Part shown: one piece after another, positions 52,239-59,866 of the stretch
How the letters are laid out: every line of letters starts with the position of its first letter
Position numbering within the stretch: position 1 is the stretch's first letter
Source: Flavobacterium agri
Lineage (GTDB): Bacteria > Bacteroidota > Bacteroidia > Flavobacteriales > Flavobacteriaceae
DNA: 64,000 nucleotides
Assembly (NCBI RefSeq): GCF_013401995.1
Contig: NZ_JACBJI010000001.1
Coordinates: 494,905 to 558,904 of the forward strand
Direction: 5' to 3'
Translations under genes and position numbers: made by a program
The notes under the pieces: model-generated
The model's database searches: none
Told to the model about the DNA's origin: nothing
What the model saw: only the letters and a program-made list of their open reading frames with translations

Positions 52239-52628
52239 TTACTTGCCGATCTTGAGTTTCTTAAGTAAGTTCGACAAAAGCGGAGCTCCTTTGTGTTGGA
52301 TCGCGTCGGTGCCTTTGTAGGCGAGGCTCGTCGCTCCGGTTTGGGCAAGCGTTCCTACTACTTTTCGTGCCATGCTTCCTGAATTCCCGATAATGAGTTT
52401 GCGCGTCAGGAATCCCGTGGCCAAACTCAACAATCCTTTTAACGCACCCGAACGCACATCGGAAGAAGTGAACAAATCTTTTACGCCATCCTTCACCAAA
52501 CTTAGCGGATTCAGGTTTTGGCGCGTATGATCCCATTGTTCGCGTAACGCAATACTTTGATTGTCTTTTTGGCGTTCCAAGTTCAGGATGGCTTCCTGCA
52601 GGTCGTTGTCGTTCTTAATTCGGAGCAT
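52239..52628 (-). CDS. Hypothetical protein of the YqjD/E/K-like trio
   Basis: 129 residues. An N-terminal charged helix (LQEAILNLERQKDNQSIALR) is followed by an amphipathic region with short hydrophobic segments around residues 60-75 and 85-110. No family is recognised with confidence. The start overlaps the preceding holin-like gene by 14 nt, so it belongs to the same operon. Confidence 0.6.
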   Translation of the reverse strand: MLRIKNDNDLQEAILNLERQKDNQSIALREQWDHTRQNLNPLSLVKDGVKDLFTSSDVRSGALKGLLSLATGFLTRKLIIGNSGSMARKVVGTLAQTGATSLAYKGTDAIQHKGAPLLSNLLKKLKIGK

Positions 52629-52977
52629 GGTCTTTTTCTTTAAAGATTTGGTTCACGATATAATTGTTGAAGAACACTTCGAGCACTTGCTTGCGCATGA
52701 TTACGAGAATGATCGCGAGCAAGGCGTAGAATCCGGCCACGGCAAAGAAGCCCAAGTACATTTTGCCAAGGATTTCACCGAGCCAAAGCGAAGTTCCTAT
52801 CGAAAGTATGATCAAAAGGAAGGTAATGATGATCAGGATCACGACTCCTGCGGCCACAGACGAGAACACATCGGTTACCTTGTCGATGGCCTTGAGGCGA
52901 TACAGTTGGATGTTGGTCTTGGCGAATTGCTCGGCCCTATCCATCAAATCTTTGAGCATCATTACTTTCTCTTTCAT
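52615..52977 (-). CDS. Phage-holin-family (YqjE-like) membrane protein
   Basis: 120 residues. Two long hydrophobic segments (about 42-65 and 74-93) in a helical protein (GVVILIIITFLLIILSIGTS), typical of the YqjE/holin-3-6 family. Despite the name these are chromosomal envelope proteins, and no phage gene is nearby. It follows a YtxH-type gene and overlaps the next gene by 14 nt, giving a trio that parallels E. coli yqjD-yqjE-yqjK. Confidence 0.75.
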   Translation of the reverse strand: MKEKVMMLKDLMDRAEQFAKTNIQLYRLKAIDKVTDVFSSVAAGVVILIIITFLLIILSIGTSLWLGEILGKMYLGFFAVAGFYALLAIILVIMRKQVLEVFFNNYIVNQIFKEKDHAPN

Positions 52978-52999
52978 TTTTGGTGCTTTTGGTTATGTT

Positions 53000-53263
53000 T
53001 TATACCGTCGTGCTCACGCTGTCGGGCATTTGCGCTCCTTCTTCGGCCAGTGCCTCACTTTTGCGTTTGATCCCGTCGAGTTTCGAGGTGATCGAATCGA
53101 TCGCGCCGTTGTATTTATCCTTGAGGTCACCCAGGTAACCGTTGCCCTTGTCGGCGATTTTCTTGCGGGTGCTTGAGCCTTTATCCGGTGCGAACAAAAC
53201 TCCGAGAGCGGCTCCGATCGCCAAACCTGCCACAGCTCCCAACACTACTTTTCCTGTACTCAT
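53000..53263 (-). CDS. YtxH domain protein
   Basis: 87 residues from the ATG at 53263; the longer open frame upstream is low-complexity sequence over a repeat array. A Gly-rich hydrophobic segment (VVLGAVAGLAIGAALGVLFA, 6-25) is followed by APDKGSSTRKKIADKG, the usual YtxH signature, and a charged helical tail. YtxH proteins are linked with general stress responses. It is first in the envelope trio with the holin-family gene. Confidence 0.85.
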   Translation of the reverse strand: MSTGKVVLGAVAGLAIGAALGVLFAPDKGSSTRKKIADKGNGYLGDLKDKYNGAIDSITSKLDGIKRKSEALAEEGAQMPDSVSTTV

Positions 53264-53393
53264 GATGTTTGTTTTAAGAGTTATTATTAATTCGTTTATT
53301 ACAAAGTTGGGTTTTCGCGATGGTGGAAGCGTTACAGGAAAAATGGGTTGTTTTGCAATATTTGAAGATTGGGGTTGAATTAGATTCGTGATG

Positions 53394-53456
53394 GTGAAAT
53401 GTAAAATGTGAGATGTGATATGTAAAATGTGAAATGTGGTTTGTGAAAAGTAAAAT
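53394..53456. repeat. Heptamer array, 9 units
   Basis: Contiguous units GTGAAAT, GTAAAAT, GTGAGAT, GTGATAT, GTAAAAT, GTGAAAT, GTGGTTT, GTGAAAA and GTAAAAT. It matches the unit family at 35884 in the same orientation. Confidence 0.85.
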
Positions 53457-53530
53457 GTTGTTTTCGAAATGAATCTGGATAAGGAAAGAGAAAGGCATTT
53501 TGATTGAGAATTTATTTTGACTTCAACATC

Positions 53531-53572
53531 CACCAATCACCAAAAACATATCACAACTCACCCCTCACAACC
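53531..53572. repeat. Heptamer array, opposing orientation
   Basis: Units CACCAAT, CACCAAA, AACATAT, CACAACT, CACCCCT and CACAACC run in phase. They are CAC-type, the reverse of the GTG-type units at 53394, so the two arrays face each other across 74 bp. The array ends 3 bp before the mlaD stop codon. Confidence 0.8.
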
Positions 53573-53574
53573 AA

Positions 53575-54339
53575 TCATTTCTTCTTTTGCTTCTTCTCCG
53601 CCTCTTCCTTCGCCTTTTCCGCCGCTTCCTCACGCGCTTTCGCTTCTTTCTCGGCCTTTTCCTTCTTGGCTTTTTCTTGCTTCTTGAAATAACCTCTCAG
53701 CAGGAAGTTGTGTTTGGCGGCTTCCATGTTCTGGTCGAGTTTTTTGGTGCTCGTTCGAAGGTTCACGATCGTTTTGTCGATGTTTTCGGCCATGGTCGTG
53801 TCGCGTATCAACCGACCCAAAGTACCGCGTCCTTTGTTGATGTTTTCGAGCATTTCGCTGATTTGGCCGGTCGCGACCGCAGCATTGTCGGCCGTAATCG
53901 AAAGACTTTGTATGATGGCGTCGGTTTCGGTAGGTTCGGACGAGGCGATGACTTGCCCTTCCTGGATTTTCGGGGATGAAACAGATCCGCTCGACAATAC
54001 CACGACACGGTCGCCGATGATGCCTTCCGATCCGATGCCGGCCTGGGAATCTTTCTTGATGAATTGCTGCACGTCTTTTTTGATGAGCATGTCCACGCGC
54101 ACCGTCGTGTCGTTCACGATCTGGATGTTGTCGACCGTACCCACGTTGATGCCCGAAAACCGCACCGTGTTCCCGACCTGCAATCCGCTTACGTTTTCAA
54201 AATGTGTGTAGAGTTTGAACACCGGATCGAACAGGTTTTTTTGTTTTCCGATAAAGAAAATGGCCAGGAAAAACAATAGTATTCCCACCGATATGAACAA
54301 TCCCAGACGGACTTTGAAATTTGTGCTTCTCTCGTTCAT
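53575..54339 (-). CDS. mlaD: MlaD-like MCE domain protein
   Basis: 254 residues. One N-terminal membrane anchor (about 13-31), then the MCE domain (about 38-118, with HFENVSGLQVGNTVRFSGIN and VGTVDNIQIV). The tail (about 190-254) is a helix ending in a very Lys/Glu/Ala-rich stretch (KKEKAEKEAKAREEAAEKAK). MlaD forms the periplasmic hexamer that passes phospholipid between the membranes. The start overlaps the ATPase stop by 4 nt. Confidence 0.9.
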   Translation of the reverse strand: MNERSTNFKVRLGLFISVGILLFFLAIFFIGKQKNLFDPVFKLYTHFENVSGLQVGNTVRFSGINVGTVDNIQIVNDTTVRVDMLIKKDVQQFIKKDSQAGIGSEGIIGDRVVVLSSGSVSSPKIQEGQVIASSEPTETDAIIQSLSITADNAAVATGQISEMLENINKGRGTLGRLIRDTTMAENIDKTIVNLRTSTKKLDQNMEAAKHNFLLRGYFKKQEKAKKEKAEKEAKAREEAAEKAKEEAEKKQKKK

Positions 54340-55121
54340 GATTTCTGTTTTTTCGTTTTAAGTTGGTTTGGGCTGTAGAAAAAGGAGGATACGAATTCGT
54401 CATCGTCGTCTACGAAATCTTCTAAAGTCCCGTCTTTATAGACTTTCCCGTCCTTGAGCATCACGATTCTGTCGGCGACGGTTTTGGCGCATTCGATGTC
54501 GTGCGTGATGATGATCGACGATGTCTTGAGTTTCTTTTGCAGTTCGAGTATCAATTGGCTGATTTCGTCCGACGTGATCGGATCGAGTCCCGTCGTCGGT
54601 TCGTCGTACAAAATGATTTCGGGATCGACGATGATCGTGCGCGCCAATCCGACGCGTTTTCGCATTCCGCCCGAAAGTTCAGACGGCATTTTGTCTATGG
54701 CATCGGGAAGGCTTACGTTTTCGAGCGCTTCGACGACTTTTCTCTCGATTTCCTCTTCGGATAATTCCTTTCGGATGCGCCTCAGCGGGAATTCCAGATT
54801 CTCACGAACGGTCATCGAATCGTACAACGCACCGCTCTGGAACAGGAAGCCGACGTCTTTTCGCGTATCGTCAAGCTCCGATTTTTTCATCGCCGTGATT
54901 TCCTTGCCGAACACTTTTACGCTTCCCGAATCGGGACGAAGCAATCCGACGATGCATTTTATCGTGACCGATTTTCCGGTTCCCGATTTTCCGAGCACGA
55001 CTAGATTTTCCTGTTTGGCAAGCGTCAAATCAAGTCCTTTAAGGATTTCGTTTCCGCCGAAACCGATGTGTAGGTCGTTGATCTCGACCACGTTTCCTGT
55101 ATGTTCTTCTTTGGCGTTCAT
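54336..55121 (-). CDS. mlaF: MlaF-like ABC transporter ATP-binding protein
   Basis: 261 residues. Complete ABC motifs: Walker A GKSGTGKS (44-51), Q-loop near FQSG, signature LSGGM (149-153), Walker B with DEP (173-175) and the H-loop THD. With the permease MlaE and MlaD it moves phospholipids to keep the outer membrane asymmetric. It overlaps its neighbours by 4 nt on both sides. Confidence 0.95.
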   Translation of the reverse strand: MNAKEEHTGNVVEINDLHIGFGGNEILKGLDLTLAKQENLVVLGKSGTGKSVTIKCIVGLLRPDSGSVKVFGKEITAMKKSELDDTRKDVGFLFQSGALYDSMTVRENLEFPLRRIRKELSEEEIERKVVEALENVSLPDAIDKMPSELSGGMRKRVGLARTIIVDPEIILYDEPTTGLDPITSDEISQLILELQKKLKTSSIIITHDIECAKTVADRIVMLKDGKVYKDGTLEDFVDDDDEFVSSFFYSPNQLKTKKQKS

Positions 55122-55948
55122 CTCAAAAGGTCGGTTATCTGTACGGCCACGAGGTCGACCAGGATTACTAAAAACGAGGCGGTCACGACGGCCGAATTCG
55201 CGGCTATCCCGACGCTTTCGGTTCCGCGACCGGCGTTGAAACCTTTATAGCAGCCGACCAATCCGATCACCATCCCGAAAAAGAACGATTTGATCACGGC
55301 CGGAATGAAATCCATAAAATTCGTCGCGCCGAACGCCTGGTTGATGAACAGCACGAAACTCACCGAACCTTTGATGTTCGCGCCGGCCCAACTTCCTAAA
55401 ATTCCGAGCGCATCGGCATAAATCGCCAAAATCGGGATCATCAAAGTCGAGGCGAGTACTCTTGGGACGATCAGGAATTTTATAGGATTCGTAGACGATA
55501 CTTCCATCGCGTCGATCTGTTCGGTCACGCGCATCGAACCCAATTCGGCACCCATGCTCGAACCGATTTTTCCGGCGCAGATCAAGGCCGTGATCACGGG
55601 TCCCATTTCGCGTATCAACGAAACGGCGACCATTCCGGGCAGCATGGATTCGGCTCCGAAATCGACGAGAACCGGGCGCGATTGTATCGTGAGCACCAAT
55701 CCGATGATCAGGCCCGTGACCGAAATCAGCGTGAACGATTTGTTGCCGATCTGGAAACACTGCTTGAGCAATTCGCGGAATTCGAAATCGCGCGAGAACG
55801 TGTTGCGGAAAACGCGCGTCAGGAAAAGCGACACATCGGCCACGTTCACGAGGAATTTCTTGAGGAACGCGCCTTGTTGCATGGTCGTGTCGTGCACTTT
55901 CACCGAGCGTTTGGCGGCATAACTGCGGAATGACTTGACGGCTTTCAT
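55118..55948 (-). CDS. mlaE: MlaE-like ABC transporter permease
   Basis: 276 residues from the ATG at 55948; the longer open frame reaches into the upstream AI-2E gene. The family blocks FGAESMLPGMVAVSLIREMG and LICAGKIGSSMGAELGSMRV, together with VSSTNPIKFLIVPRVLAS, are clear, with about five membrane segments. It is the permease of the MlaEFD phospholipid complex. Its start overlaps the AI-2E gene stop by 4 nt and its stop overlaps mlaF by 4 nt. Confidence 0.93.
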   Translation of the reverse strand: MKAVKSFRSYAAKRSVKVHDTTMQQGAFLKKFLVNVADVSLFLTRVFRNTFSRDFEFRELLKQCFQIGNKSFTLISVTGLIIGLVLTIQSRPVLVDFGAESMLPGMVAVSLIREMGPVITALICAGKIGSSMGAELGSMRVTEQIDAMEVSSTNPIKFLIVPRVLASTLMIPILAIYADALGILGSWAGANIKGSVSFVLFINQAFGATNFMDFIPAVIKSFFFGMVIGLVGCYKGFNAGRGTESVGIAANSAVVTASFLVILVDLVAVQITDLLR

Positions 55949-57132
55949 TGGTTTTGGGTCGTGGTTTCTGTAAATAAAGGTTTCGCTTTTTTGGAATCGC
56001 CGCTTACTTCGAGCGTTGTTTCCATTGTGTCGTGGTCGTAACGCGGCAGTCGCAGCCTGTGCCACGAATAGGTTTTGGGAAGATCGTCGCCGAAAAGGTA
56101 GCCCCAAGGTTCAAGCGGTCGGATGCGGTCAAAGATTACCTTGAGGATCGCGATCATCGGAATAGCGAGGAACATGCCCGAAATCCCGCCGAGCGCGCCT
56201 CCAATGATGATTCCGACAATCGAAATAAATGCGTTTATCTCGACTTTGGAACTTACGATCAAAGGCACGAGCAAATTATTATCGATGAGTTGGACGACGA
56301 TATTCACGACGACCACGCCGATCACGAGCGAAAAATCTGTATTGGTCGTAATCGAGGCGACGACGGCCAAAACGCCCGCTATCGTAATTCCGATGTACGG
56401 AATGAGATTCAGCAATCCGGTAAGCACGCCGAGCATAATGGCGTATTCGAGTCCGATGATCATGTATCCGGCGCCCGTCAATACCGAAACGAGAACCATT
56501 TCTATCATCAATCCGATGATGTAACTCTGGACGGAAACTTTGATTCTCACCAGAATGTCCTCAAGTACGTCGCGCTTATCGTTCGGGATCAACTTGGCGA
56601 GAAATCTTAGGAAATGCGTGCGATAGAGTAGGAACAGGAACGTGTAAATCGGAATCAAGATCAAGTTGAGCAACATGTCGCTGAAAGACGTGAGCGTACT
56701 TCCGACGATCGATTTTCCGGTTTCCATCGAATCCTTCGTCGCGTCGTCTATCATCTTGTTCTGCTCGCGTTTACTCAGGTTGAACGTATCGTGCACGTAA
56801 TCCTGCAAGTTGGCCATGTGTACCGAACAGTTTTTCTTGATTTTGTCCCAATCGTTCACGATATCGGCTATTTGGTACGAAAGCAGAATGAAAATGCCCA
56901 ATATCAGCAACACCATCACGGCAACCGAAGCCATCGAGGCGATCACATGCGGGAATTTCAGTTTCGTGCGGAAAAAGCGCGCCACCGGACGCAGCAAGAT
57001 CGCGAACAGCAACGCCAGCAGCACAGGCATTATGATGTCCTGGGCCACATAGGTCAGCCCTAAAAGCAGCGATATACACAGAAGTGTGTAAGCGAGCTTG
57101 GCGTTAAATGGAAGTTTAGTAATGTTTGCCAT
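55945..57132 (-). CDS. AI-2E family transporter
   Basis: 395 residues from the ATG at 57132 (MANITKLPFNAKLAYTLLCIS). About eight membrane segments and the conserved PerM-like region (LIPYIGITIAGVLAVVASI). The family contains TqsA and several ion or solute carriers, so AI-2 export is not implied. The 4-nt overlap with mlaE ties it to the phospholipid operon, suggesting an envelope role. It could be the sodium/proton antiporter type found in this family. Confidence 0.85.
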   Translation of the reverse strand: MANITKLPFNAKLAYTLLCISLLLGLTYVAQDIIMPVLLALLFAILLRPVARFFRTKLKFPHVIASMASVAVMVLLILGIFILLSYQIADIVNDWDKIKKNCSVHMANLQDYVHDTFNLSKREQNKMIDDATKDSMETGKSIVGSTLTSFSDMLLNLILIPIYTFLFLLYRTHFLRFLAKLIPNDKRDVLEDILVRIKVSVQSYIIGLMIEMVLVSVLTGAGYMIIGLEYAIMLGVLTGLLNLIPYIGITIAGVLAVVASITTNTDFSLVIGVVVVNIVVQLIDNNLLVPLIVSSKVEINAFISIVGIIIGGALGGISGMFLAIPMIAILKVIFDRIRPLEPWGYLFGDDLPKTYSWHRLRLPRYDHDTMETTLEVSGDSKKAKPLFTETTTQNQ

Positions 57133-57251
57133 GATTTTCGGGCGTTTTCGCAATGGTTCGAGCGAATACGCGATTCCAACATGGCTAAATTCAAAAAATT
57201 AACAAGTGAAGCCGTTATAATCTGACGTGTAAAGCTTACAGGATTTTCAGC

Positions 57252-57791
57252 CTAGTCGGTGAATTCCTGTGGCTCGTACCAATTCTTGACGATCGTGATG
57301 CCTTTCTGCAAAAGCAGGTTGTTCGGATACGTGATGTACTGCCCGTCCTGCGTTTTCAATAAAGTATGAAAGGTTCTGATGTCGTCGATTTCGGCCTCGA
57401 TGGGAAAATCTTTGTCATGGATGCGGATGATGTCGCCAATCTTGAACGGGAAGCTGAACAGCAAAATGATACCCGAAGTGATGTTGCTCAAAATCGACCA
57501 TTGGGCGAACAAAGCCACGCCGATCACCGCGAGTACGCCAGAAAGTGTCGTGATGATATAATCGGTATCGACGCCCCAGATCACGATGATCGCAATCATG
57601 GTTATCACGGTGAGCAACACGCTGATGTATTTGATGACAAGATTCGCACGATGCTCGAGAATTTCGCTGATGACCGCGTATTTCTTTACCGCTTTGGTGC
57701 TGAAATACCGCACGAGCATCACCACGACCAACAATATTATCGTGCTTATGATCGCTCCCGAGTATTGTATTATGAAGTTCGAATAATCCAT
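57252..57791 (-). CDS. Mechanosensitive ion channel (short MscS type)
   Basis: 179 residues. Three membrane helices, with the pore-lining region AQWSILSNITSGIILLFS, then the MscS beta-domain start (FPFKIGDIIRIHDKDFPIEA). The usual C-terminal alpha/beta cage of MscS (about 100 more residues) is missing, so it is a minimal channel. It is coupled to the maf gene upstream through a 1-nt overlap and should respond to membrane tension in hypoosmotic shock. Confidence 0.85.
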   Translation of the reverse strand: MDYSNFIIQYSGAIISTIILLVVVMLVRYFSTKAVKKYAVISEILEHRANLVIKYISVLLTVITMIAIIVIWGVDTDYIITTLSGVLAVIGVALFAQWSILSNITSGIILLFSFPFKIGDIIRIHDKDFPIEAEIDDIRTFHTLLKTQDGQYITYPNNLLLQKGITIVKNWYEPQEFTD

Positions 57792-58378
57792 CAGTCAATA
57801 AAGCTACTCAAATATCGGTACAATTTTTCGGTCGGAAGGCCTACGACGTTGGTATACGAGCCTTCGATGCGCGAAATCACCGTCAAACCCAGCCAATCCT
57901 GTATGCCGTATGCGCCCGCTTTGTCGAAAGGTTTGCAGGTTTCGAGATAGTAATGGATGGCTTCGTCCGTCATGGAGGCGAACGTCACTTTGGTCACATC
58001 GTGGAAAACAGTCGTCGCTTCGGTCGTTTTGAGGCAAATCGAAGTAAAGACCTCATGCGTGCTTGCTGCCATCGAACGCAACATTTTTACGGCGTCGTCA
58101 AAATCTTTGGGCTTGCCGAGCGCTTTCCCGTCGTGCCAAACGATGGTGTCGCTCGTGATCAGGATGTCGTTGGGTTCGAGTTCGCCGTCGAATGCGGTCG
58201 ATTTGAGAACGGCCAAATAATCGGTTATTTCCTGCGCTTTGAGTTCTGGCGGATAGATTTCCTCGATTTCCTTGAGACGGATTTCGAAATCCAGATCCAA
58301 ATCCTTCAAAAATTGCTGTCTTCTTGGCGAACCGGATGCCAGTATGATATTTTTGTGCCTGAGTTTTTCCTTAAGCAT
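57791..58378 (-). CDS. Maf-like nucleotide pyrophosphatase
   Basis: 195 residues. The N-terminal Maf motif SGSPRRQQFL (about 15-24) and the central DILITSDTIVWHDGKALGKP and DDAVKMLRSMAASTHEVFTS are present. Maf proteins hydrolyse nucleoside triphosphates such as dTTP or modified pyrimidines. This form is 195 residues, the usual length. It overlaps the UbiA gene by 8 nt and the MscS gene by 1 nt. Confidence 0.9.
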   Translation of the reverse strand: MLKEKLRHKNIILASGSPRRQQFLKDLDLDFEIRLKEIEEIYPPELKAQEITDYLAVLKSTAFDGELEPNDILITSDTIVWHDGKALGKPKDFDDAVKMLRSMAASTHEVFTSICLKTTEATTVFHDVTKVTFASMTDEAIHYYLETCKPFDKAGAYGIQDWLGLTVISRIEGSYTNVVGLPTEKLYRYLSSFID

Positions 58379-59291
58379 TGTACTTCATGTTTAGGGTGAT
58401 GACCGCGATGGACAGGATTCCGAAGAAAATGATGATTTTGAGCAACAGGCTCATCTGCGCGAAATCCTTCTGCTTCTTGCCCGACCAAACCTTGATCGAA
58501 AAGAACGCCAGCGGGCTGATCAGGAAAATCAGCGCATAAAGCGTGGCGAACGTAAGTGCGAAAATGTATGCGTAAATGTACCACGCCAAAACCGAAAAGG
58601 CAACGACACCCAAAACTGAAGCTATTTTCGCAGTCCTTGTAACGCCTAGTGCGATCGGCAGCGTATTCATGCCTTGGTTGTAATCGCCGTTCACGTCTTC
58701 TAGATCTTTTACGATTTCGCGGATCAGGTTGATGATGACCGTGAAAATCGCATAATCCGACAAGATCCCGAAAACGGTCATGACCAAAGGCCTGTCATTG
58801 ATTTCGAGTGTCGGCACAAGGTCGAAAATCCCGACGATAAGCACGCTGAATCCCGTCAATAAAGCTATCGCGATGTTTCCGGCAAGCAAGGTGCGCTTCA
58901 AAAAATTCGCATACGCGTACAAAACGACGCCAACCAGGATGAACGCGGTGGCAAAACCCCATCGGTCGATTTCATAAGCCACGTAATAACCGAGTGCGAC
59001 GCCCGAAATCGTCAATCCGAAATACAGATTATAACCTGTGGATTCAGAGATTCCTTTTCCGATCACGACGTCATCGGGTTTGTTTTCCAGATCTGTGGCG
59101 ACGTCTTGCAAATTGTTGATTACGTAACCGCCCGCCGCGACAAGAACCGTCGCCAGCACGAGAAGTACGGCGTTCAGGTCGGACAATGCCAACGCTATGT
59201 TTTGCTGCCTCAGGAATCCGAAATGGACGATGAGCTGCATCAGCGCAAGCATGAGAAGGTTTTGGTAACGGATGAGTCTGAGGTAGTTCAC
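58371..59291 (-). CDS. UbiA-type prenyltransferase (geranylgeranylglycerol-phosphate geranylgeranyltransferase-like)
   Basis: 306 residues with about nine membrane segments. The first Asp-rich motif is NNLQDVATDLENKPDDVV and the second is DLEDVNGDYNQGMNTLPIALG. These fit the UbiA superfamily, close to the group annotated as geranylgeranylglycerol-phosphate geranylgeranyltransferase. Prenyl transfer to an aromatic or glycerol-phosphate acceptor is expected. The exact acceptor is not readable. It sits between kdsC and maf, a flavobacterial arrangement. Confidence 0.85.
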   Translation of the reverse strand: MNYLRLIRYQNLLMLALMQLIVHFGFLRQQNIALALSDLNAVLLVLATVLVAAGGYVINNLQDVATDLENKPDDVVIGKGISESTGYNLYFGLTISGVALGYYVAYEIDRWGFATAFILVGVVLYAYANFLKRTLLAGNIAIALLTGFSVLIVGIFDLVPTLEINDRPLVMTVFGILSDYAIFTVIINLIREIVKDLEDVNGDYNQGMNTLPIALGVTRTAKIASVLGVVAFSVLAWYIYAYIFALTFATLYALIFLISPLAFFSIKVWSGKKQKDFAQMSLLLKIIIFFGILSIAVITLNMKYNA

Positions 59292-59335
59292 TTTGGTGTT
59301 TTTGTTTATTTGTTCAATCGTTCATATAACGAACA

Positions 59336-59866
59336 TCAATCGTATTTGGCATCAAAATTTGCCATCCATTTTCCCTGTACGCGCATCACTTGTTCGACGA
59401 CGTCGCGAACCGCACCGCGTCCGCCATTGCGGTGCGAAACGTATTTGGAGACCGATTTTATTTCTGGAGCCGCATCGACGGGGCAAGTCGGCAACCCAAC
59501 TTTCTGCATCACGTAATAATCGGGAATATCGTCGCCCATGTATAACACCTGTTCGGGGCTGATATTGTAAAGTTCGATGTATTCCTTGAACGTCTCTACT
59601 TTATCGTGAGCGCCCAAATGGATGTCGGTTATGCCGAGATTGCGCAAACGCACGCGCACGCCTTCATTCGTCCCGCCAGAAATCACGCACACGTGATAAC
59701 CCGAATCTACGGCCGCTTTCATCGCATACCCGTCGCGGATGTTCATGATGCGCAACATTTCGCCGCTTGTTGTGATGTGTACGGAACTGTCGGTCAAGAC
59801 GCCGTCTACGTCAAAAATGAACGTCGTGATGCCGTTCATGAGTTCCTTATAGCTTTTCTCGCTCAT
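59336..59866 (-). CDS. HAD-IIIA phosphatase, KdsC-like (3-deoxy-D-manno-octulosonate 8-phosphate phosphatase)
   Basis: 176 residues. HAD motif I FDVDGVLTDSSV (about 18-29), NIRDGYAMKAAVDSGY (about 43-58), GAHDKVETFKEY and the final motif GDDIPDYYVMQKVGLP are those of the KdsC subfamily C0. KdsC makes free KDO for lipopolysaccharide core. No kdsA or kdsB neighbour is present. It overlaps the DUF2520 gene by 20 nt, suggesting co-transcription. A relaxed substrate range is possible for this family. Confidence 0.85.
   Translation of the reverse strand: MSEKSYKELMNGITTFIFDVDGVLTDSSVHITTSGEMLRIMNIRDGYAMKAAVDSGYHVCVISGGTNEGVRVRLRNLGITDIHLGAHDKVETFKEYIELYNISPEQVLYMGDDIPDYYVMQKVGLPTCPVDAAPEIKSVSKYVSHRNGGRGAVRDVVEQVMRVQGKWMANFDAKYD

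Larger units (their letters stand above)
53264..53574. other. Gap with paired heptamer arrays
   Basis: No gene is supported. It holds the array at 53394-53456, a 74-bp core and the array at 53531-53572. No terminator is obvious for the Mla operon end. Confidence 0.6.

Noticed and set aside
52615..52977. Prophage remnant, because of a holin-family protein
   Set aside because: No other phage gene is present. The YqjE-type family is a chromosomal envelope family, and the operon context fits that.
53264..53536. N-terminal extension of the YtxH gene
   Set aside because: The extra frame crosses the heptamer array and is low-complexity (Ile, His, Phe, Thr), so the ATG at 53263 is preferred.
55945..57132. 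Quorum-sensing AI-2 exporter
   Set aside because: The AI-2E family name does not prove AI-2 transport. Members also carry ions and other solutes, and the Mla context argues for an envelope role.
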